A DNA stretch of 11,472 nucleotides from CAZKFN01 sp964552035. GTDB lineage: Bacteria > Bacteroidota > Bacteroidia > Flavobacteriales_E > Vicingaceae. Shown one piece after another: positions 7,987 to 11,472 of this stretch. Location: positions 1 through 11,472 of the forward strand of contig CAZKFN010000080.1 of the NCBI GenBank assembly GCA_964552035.1, read 5' to 3'. A program made the translations under genes and the position numbers. The notes beneath the pieces were generated by a model. It searched no databases. It had not been told where the DNA came from and saw only the letters and a program-made list of their open reading frames with translations. Within the stretch, counting starts at the first letter, position 1; each line of letters starts with the position of its first letter.

Positions 7987-8098
7987 GACTGTATATGATC
8001 TTAATGTTTTTTATCCCTATCAATCCCTCTAGAATTAGCTTGTAACATCAAAGCCAGTAGGGCGAAACGCAAGTGACGGCAAAGTCGCTGATATACAG
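7981..8098. repeat. 118-bp direct repeat, copy A
   Basis: This copy aligns with 8179-8297 (119 bp) with nine substitutions and one single-base indel, about 92% identity. All nine substitutions are transitions. The 3' half contains GCC/GGC and GCG/CGC mini-stems and the hairpin AGTGAC-GGCAAA-GTCGCT (8072-8089). The coding potential is poor in all frames. It is most like a REP/MITE-type intergenic element or a structured RNA segment. I infer that class from hairpins, location and repetition, not from a match to a known family. Confidence 0.8.
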
Positions 8099-8118
8099 GA
8101 ACACCTCCATTGCCATAA

Positions 8119-8137
8119 CCCTCCCAGAGGGACGAGA
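8119..8137. repeat. hairpin motif 2 (CCCTC-CCA-GAGGG, then ACGAGA)
   Basis: A 5-bp inverted repeat (8119-8131) followed by ACGAGATA lies in the spacer between the two long repeat copies. It is a solo copy of the motif that opens each long repeat. Confidence 0.55.
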
Positions 8138-8169
8138 TATAGGTAATTCAGATGTACACTCACACAAAC

Positions 8170-8190
8170 TTCCCAGAGGAACGAAACTGT
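8170..8190. repeat. hairpin motif 3 (TTCC-CAGA-GGAA, then CGAAACTGT)
   Basis: A 4-bp inverted repeat at the left boundary of repeat copy B, in the same position as motif 1 in copy A. Its stem bases differ from motif 1 although the following ACTGTAT is the same, so the hairpin is kept while its stem sequence changes. Confidence 0.5.
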
Positions 8191-8297
8191 ATGTGATCTT
8201 AATGTTTTTTATCCCTATCAATCTCCTCTAGAATTAGCTTGTGGCATCAAAGCCAGTAGGGCAAAACGCAAATGATGGCAAAATCGCTGATATACAG
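8179..8297. repeat. 118-bp direct repeat, copy B
   Basis: Second copy, 198-199 bases after copy A. Relative to A it has one inserted base (near 8224-8226) and transitions at 8180, 8185, 8193, 8243, 8244, 8263, 8272, 8276 and 8283. In the 3' hairpin, the C-G pair of A (8077/8084) becomes T-A in B (8276/8283), a compensatory change, while a second pair (8073/8088) is lost to A-C. The copy ends 12 bases before the terminator of the FKBP operon. Confidence 0.8.
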
Positions 8298-8309
8298 AAA
8301 AAGTTAAGT

Positions 8310-8348
8310 AAAAAAAAATAGCTGCCTCAAGGATTGGGCAGCTATTTT
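8310..8348 (-). terminator. strong rho-independent terminator of the FKBP operon
   Basis: On the minus strand, AAAATAGCTGCC pairs with GGCAGCTATTTT over 12 bp with a 10-base loop, followed by a run of nine T (complement of 8310-8318). It begins 21 bases after the last FKBP stop codon. The plus strand also ends in TTTT, so it may act in both directions and protect against transcription from the converging transporter genes. Confidence 0.92.
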
Positions 8349-8369
8349 GTATAGTAGTTTAGAGGAGAA

Positions 8370-9299
8370 TTATTTCACTTCAACCAGTTCTACATCAAAA
8401 ATTAAAGTAGAAAAAGGTTTGATAATTCCTCCAGGTTGAGGGTGTGCTCCATAAGCCAAATCCGAAGGAATAATCAACTGTGCCTTCCCTCCTTCTTTTA
8501 GTAAAGCAATACCTTCTTCCCATCCAGGAATAACTTGGCCATGTCCTAAAGTAAATTCTATAGGCTCATAAGGTCTCTGAGGATTATATAAGTTATTCTC
8601 TTTAGCAATTTCTTCGACACTTGTATCAAAATAAGTACCATCTAATAATCTTCCGGAATAATTCACTCTAACTGTTTTTCCAGCTTCTGCTGCTTGTCCG
8701 GATCCTTCCTTTTTAGAGATGAAAATCAGTCCACTTTCAGTAGGTTCAACAACAATATTATTTTCCTGAATATAAGTCACTCGCTCCATAGCTTCACTCA
8801 TTCTTGCTTCCTCTTCTTCCCGTGCCATTTTAGACATTAATTCTTCTTGAGTAGCTACAGATTTAATTTTTACCGTAAAGTGAAGAATACTTGCAGAGTC
8901 TATAAATGGTGGTAATTCAGGCATTTGAGCAGTTTTTAAGAAAAAACTATCAGCGGAAATTATAAATGTAGCGCTATCCCCTACTTTCATTCCTGCAAAA
9001 GCTCCTAATATATCACCCTTAAAAGCAGGTTCAGAAACTTGAATTTGGGCATCTTCCCCCATTTCACGCGTATCTACTAAAACCGAGTCATTTTCTGTTG
9101 AGTAAACCATTTCCATGGTTACTATATCATTTACTTCAACCACTCTTCCAGTGTCGCTTTTATTATGGTAATTAACGTATAAGTTATCCTCTATTTTTTC
9201 ATAACCTTTATACTTATCATTACTTAAAGATGGGTTGCATGCTGTTATAGTGGTTACAATTAACCCCAATCCTAATGCTGTTTGTAATACTTTTTTCAT
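8370..9299 (-). CDS. FKBP-type peptidyl-prolyl isomerase lipoprotein, two FKBP domains
   Basis: 309 residues. The N terminus MKKVLQ, a hydrophobic stretch and lipobox ITAC (C21) mark a lipoprotein, so it acts in the periplasm or at the outer membrane. Residues about 52-148 look like a degenerate FKBP fold (GMKVGDSATFII at 103-114 and a final FTVKIKSV strand). A charged, probably helical linker follows (150-178). The C-terminal domain (about 205-309) is a canonical FKBP. All nine ligand-pocket positions of FKBP12 appear conserved: Y214, F224, D225, F249, V256, I257, W260, Y283 and F301. A 16-20 residue insertion lies between D225 and F249. It should catalyse cis-trans isomerisation of Xaa-Pro bonds in envelope proteins. 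It is the last gene of the operon, 5 bases after the preceding stop and just before a strong terminator. Confidence 0.93.
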   Translation of the reverse strand: MKKVLQTALGLGLIVTTITACNPSLSNDKYKGYEKIEDNLYVNYHNKSDTGRVVEVNDIVTMEMVYSTENDSVLVDTREMGEDAQIQVSEPAFKGDILGAFAGMKVGDSATFIISADSFFLKTAQMPELPPFIDSASILHFTVKIKSVATQEELMSKMAREEEEARMSEAMERVTYIQENNIVVEPTESGLIFISKKEGSGQAAEAGKTVRVNYSGRLLDGTYFDTSVEEIAKENNLYNPQRPYEPIEFTLGHGQVIPGWEEGIALLKEGGKAQLIIPSDLAYGAHPQPGGIIKPFSTLIFDVELVEVK

Positions 9300-9304
9300 T
9301 TTAA

Positions 9305-10153
9305 TTATTCTACATTTATAATATCAATTTCATAAATTATAGCTGTATTGGGTGGAACAACTCCAGCTACAGAGCCTTCTTCTCCAAAAGCATTCTGCGA
9401 AGGTAATATAATTTTCAGTTTTTCACCAGACTTTATTCCTTCTAACCCAACTTCTACTGCTTCAAGCAACTCAAACTCTTTTCCATAATAAAAAAATGGA
9501 CTAATTCCCCGTTCTAAGGTATTGATAAACTCATATCCGCTAAAAAACCGTCCAATATGATCCAAGTGGACTTTACTTCCTTTTCTTATCTCAATCCCTT
9601 CTGGATTTCTCCGCTCTATAATTCTATACACTTCACCCTCTAAAGTATCTATTTTACCTTTCATTTTTTTCAAATATTCGTCTAAAACGCGCTCTTGCTT
9701 TATTTTTCTGTCAAAAAGTGCTTCTTTTTGAAAAACCTTTAATTGATTAGGAGGGATGACTTCCATAAGTCTAAAATACAGATAGATAATACTATCTTTT
9801 GGAACATTAATCCTTTTTTCAAACGCATAAAAATCTTCCAATACACTTCGTTTTAACATATAAACACCACTATCACCAACAGAGCGCTCACAAAGGGCAC
9901 TTGATAATTCATCTTCGTGGATAATTAAAAAATAAGGAAACTCTTCAATAAAATGTAGGGTATCTTTAGCTGCATTTCTAACAAGGAGGTTTAGTTTCAC
10001 ATACTGACCAATTGAAGGAGATTTCCCCCTTCCAATTTCTATACTTTGATATCCCGTTGACTCTTCTTCCGACGTTCGTTTGTTAAGTTGAACAACCAAA
10101 AATATAGCTAGTAAAGAAAAAAGCACAAGAAGTATTAAAAATACTTTTCTCAT
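9305..10153 (-). CDS. membrane-anchored degenerate FKBP-domain protein
   Basis: 282 residues. A single N-terminal membrane segment (about 5-23) has no cysteine, so unlike its neighbours it is probably held by an uncleaved anchor rather than lipid, with the rest in the periplasm. Residues about 40-135 resemble a worn FKBP domain (GRGKSPSIGQYVKLN). A charged helical linker (about 140-180) and a C-terminal FKBP-like domain (about 188-282) follow. In the latter the FKBP12 pocket is largely replaced: Y26 by H199, D37 by I210, V55/I56 by L229/L230, W59 by V233 and Y82 by F256. The fold signature IILPSQNAFG and VVPPNTAIIYEIDI remain. It is therefore likely non-catalytic, perhaps a chaperone or partner of the other FKBPs. 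Its ATG overlaps the GldI stop codon by ATGA (10150-10153), implying translational coupling. Confidence 0.85.
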   Translation of the reverse strand: MRKVFLILLVLFSLLAIFLVVQLNKRTSEEESTGYQSIEIGRGKSPSIGQYVKLNLLVRNAAKDTLHFIEEFPYFLIIHEDELSSALCERSVGDSGVYMLKRSVLEDFYAFEKRINVPKDSIIYLYFRLMEVIPPNQLKVFQKEALFDRKIKQERVLDEYLKKMKGKIDTLEGEVYRIIERRNPEGIEIRKGSKVHLDHIGRFFSGYEFINTLERGISPFFYYGKEFELLEAVEVGLEGIKSGEKLKIILPSQNAFGEEGSVAGVVPPNTAIIYEIDIINVE

Positions 10154-10687
10154 TTTTTCCCTATAAGGTTAACATCAAACAAAAGCGTAGATTGAGAGCT
10201 AATTTCTTTTNNNNNNNNNNGCTAAATGAGCCGGTATAATCAATAAAGCTTTATCTCCAACACTCAAATATTTTAGAGCCTCATTTAAGCCACTTTCTAC
10301 ATTTTCAAAATCAACCATAAGCTCTTTAACTTTAGAAGAGTCTTCCAAATATAATTCAGTACCATTCAACAAATATTGCTTGTATTTTAATACCGCTATA
10401 TCTCCTTTAACTAATTTCTCTCCTTCTCCATTTTTATAGACGTGATAACGCAAGCCGGTTCCAGTTTTTTCAAAATCCTTTCCTGTGCTATCAATATAGG
10501 CGTCAATCCTTTCTTTCTCTTTAAGTAAAAAGGCTTGATGGGATAATATCATAATCTCTTTATATTCCTCTTTATCTTTAAAAGTAATTTCATTGGTTTT
10601 CTTTCTCTCATTGGTACATTGAAGAAAAATTAAAGCAATAAAGGTATATAGGATGAGTTTCAAACTAAGCGTTAAGAGTTTTTTCAT
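10150..10687 (-). CDS. gldI: GldI-like FKBP lipoprotein, interrupted by an assembly gap
   Basis: The N-terminal 155 residues read cleanly: MKKLL, a hydrophobic signal and a lipobox-like FLQC (C24), then a charged helix (about 38-66). The start of an FKBP domain follows: TGTGLRYHVYKNGEGE, KGDIAVLKYKQYLLNGTELY, and LNEALKYLSVGDKALLIIPAHLA. Ten N follow (10211-10220). Read straight through the N block the frame ends at TAG (10199). Shifting frame by one gives KEISSQSTLLFDVNLIGKK and a TGA at 10152-10150, exactly the missing FKBP C terminus. The gene is thus intact apart from the gap, whose true length must be a multiple of three; I annotate the full span. The start at 10687 overlaps the upstream phosphoesterase by 23 bases. 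The size, lipoprotein nature and place beside a DHH phosphoesterase match GldI, an FKBP lipoprotein needed for gliding/type IX secretion in flavobacteria. The symbol is by family and context only. Confidence 0.75.
10211..10220. other. assembly gap (10 N)
   Basis: Ten undetermined bases inside the GldI-like gene. The protein frame before and after the gap differs by one base, so ten is a placeholder, not the true length. The missing part should encode the AYG-type loop of the FKBP domain just before the final beta strand. Confidence 0.97.
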
Positions 10688-11472
10688 ATTTAGGTAGAAT
10701 TTGTTCTATCTTTTCAAGAGTATCTTTAAGGCTTAATTTACATACACCTCCAGCTGCGTTAACATGTCCCCCACCTTCAAAGTATTCTTCAGCAAGTTTA
10801 TTGACCCTAAAATTACCTTTAGAACGAAAAGATAGTTTTACTTTTTCATCATCCTCAGTTAATAATATGGCCATTTTTATTCCTTTTATGCTGAGAGGAT
10901 AATTTACAATCCCTTCCGTGTCTCCCTTTTTATAATTATACTTTTCCAAAACCTCTTTAGAAAGAGCAAGGATAGCGGTATTGTATTTGGGATATAAATG
11001 CAAAGCATCATTTAAAGCATATCCCAAAAGTTTCAAGCGATCGGCAGAGAAGTTATCAAAAACGAGTTGATATACTTTATTAGGCTGAACTCCTAACTCT
11101 AAAAGATAAGCGGCTATGTTATGAGTTGTGGGAGTGGTTGCAGGAAATCGGAAAGAGCCCGTATCTGTTAAGATTCCAGTATAGATGCAATAAGCAAAAT
11201 TGATATTCATCCATTCTTTTCCAGAAAGCTTTTCAATGAATTGAAAGACAATTTCTGCGGTTGAGCTTGCCGTTGTATCACTCCAAAGGAAATCAGCAAA
11301 ATCATCTGGATCTTGATGATGATCAAGGTTGATAAAATAAGCCCTTTTATTTTCTTTTAAAGCAGGTTTTATTCCACCTGTTCTGTTGAGTTGGTTAAAG
11401 TCAAGGCAGAAAATAATTTCAGCTTCAGCTATTGCTTCTTTAATTAAAGTTTCATCATCCATATAATTGAGG
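10665..11472 (-). CDS. nrnA: DHH/DHHA1-family phosphoesterase (NrnA-like), 5' end outside window
   Basis: The frame stays open to the window edge, so the ATG at 11462 is probably internal. About 65-75 N-terminal residues, with the first DHH motif (HxNPDGDA type), are missing; family members run about 320-345 residues. Visible are FCLDFNQLNRTG (metal-binding Asp), the DHH triad at 11316-11324 (NLDHHQDPDD), and GSFRFPATTPTTH, typical of the oligoribonuclease/PAP phosphatase branch. The C-terminal DHHA1 domain has FRSKG and GGGHVNAAGG (GGGH at 10764-10775). It should be a cytosolic Mn-dependent phosphoesterase that degrades nano-RNA and/or converts 3'-phosphoadenosine 5'-phosphate to AMP; which activity applies cannot be read from sequence. 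Its stop lies inside the start of the GldI-like gene (23-base overlap), so the two are co-transcribed and likely translationally coupled. Confidence 0.9.
   Translation of the reverse strand, partial: LNYMDDETLIKEAIAEAEIIFCLDFNQLNRTGGIKPALKENKRAYFINLDHHQDPDDFADFLWSDTTASSTAEIVFQFIEKLSGKEWMNINFAYCIYTGILTDTGSFRFPATTPTTHNIAAYLLELGVQPNKVYQLVFDNFSADRLKLLGYALNDALHLYPKYNTAILALSKEVLEKYNYKKGDTEGIVNYPLSIKGIKMAILLTEDDEKVKLSFRSKGNFRVNKLAEEYFEGGGHVNAAGGVCKLSLKDTLEKIEQILPKYEKTLNA

Larger units (their letters stand above)
7730..8369. other. 640-base non-coding region between convergent genes
   Basis: No credible protein gene lies here: reading frames are short and lack family resemblance or a plausible start context. 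It holds a 12-bp inverted repeat (7750-7891), a weak terminator-like hairpin (7879-7917), two copies of a 118-bp direct repeat (7981-8098 and 8179-8297), three short hairpin motifs at or between the copies, and a strong terminator (8310-8348). A perfect AT-rich hairpin TTCTAA-TTT-TTAGAA sits at 7816-7830. The position between converging transcription units is typical for REP-like intergenic elements. Confidence 0.7.

Noticed and set aside
8030..8098. Remnant of a transposase or small peptide gene on the minus strand (frames such as LAFRPTGFDVTS then stop)
   Set aside because: Frames are very short, stops differ by frame, and the differences between copies do not follow codon positions; structure explains them better.
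8040..8100. tRNA- or tmRNA-like RNA in the repeats
   Set aside because: No cloverleaf, T-loop sequence or tmRNA consensus can be fitted; only small local hairpins are seen.
7981..8297. CRISPR array
   Set aside because: There are only two units, each about 118 bp, with internal divergence and no short regular repeats with unique spacers.
10199..10687. GldI-like gene as a truncated pseudogene ending at 10199
   Set aside because: The early stop appears only when the placeholder of ten N is read literally; the correct C-terminal strand is present in the next frame.
11460..11462. ATG at 11462 as the true start of the phosphoesterase
   Set aside because: The frame remains open to the window edge and the family's first DHH motif is missing, so the gene must begin outside the window.

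Overview
The window looks like a chromosomal segment of a member of the Bacteroidota, probably a marine or otherwise AT-rich Flavobacteriales-type lineage. The reasons are the low GC content, start codons with A-rich leaders and no Shine-Dalgarno sequence, a TAnnTTTG-type -7 box before a tRNA gene, and gene content typical of the phylum: a GldI-like FKBP lipoprotein beside a DHH phosphoesterase, and a dipeptidyl peptidase IV next to POT transporters. No phage, plasmid, IS transposase or CRISPR array is visible.

Layout. The left edge holds the 5' part of a tRNA-Ser(GCU) gene on the minus strand, followed by a minus-strand GlcD/D-2-hydroxyacid dehydrogenase-type flavoprotein. Divergent from it, on the plus strand, are a secreted dipeptidyl peptidase IV (re-started at 1687) and two tandem POT-family proton:peptide symporters. 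A 640-base non-coding stretch (7730-8369) between convergent transcription units contains a 118-bp direct repeat in two diverged copies, three hairpin motifs, a 12-bp inverted repeat and a strong terminator. The right third is a compact minus-strand operon, DHH/DHHA1 phosphoesterase (cut by the window edge) -> GldI-like FKBP lipoprotein (interrupted by 10 N) -> membrane-anchored degenerate FKBP -> two-domain FKBP lipoprotein -> terminator.

How the genes work together. The peptidase would release dipeptides in the periplasm and the two POT carriers would import them, giving a small peptide-scavenging module. The second carrier is unusual: about 170 residues (two extra membrane helices plus a roughly 112-residue, probably periplasmic, domain) sit between canonical TM7 and TM8. 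The FKBP operon looks like an envelope protein-folding unit of the kind that supports gliding/type IX secretion. Its three FKBPs range from fully conserved active-site residues to apparently non-catalytic.

I do not see a clearly new multi-gene system. The best leads are the POT insertion and the repeat/hairpin region.
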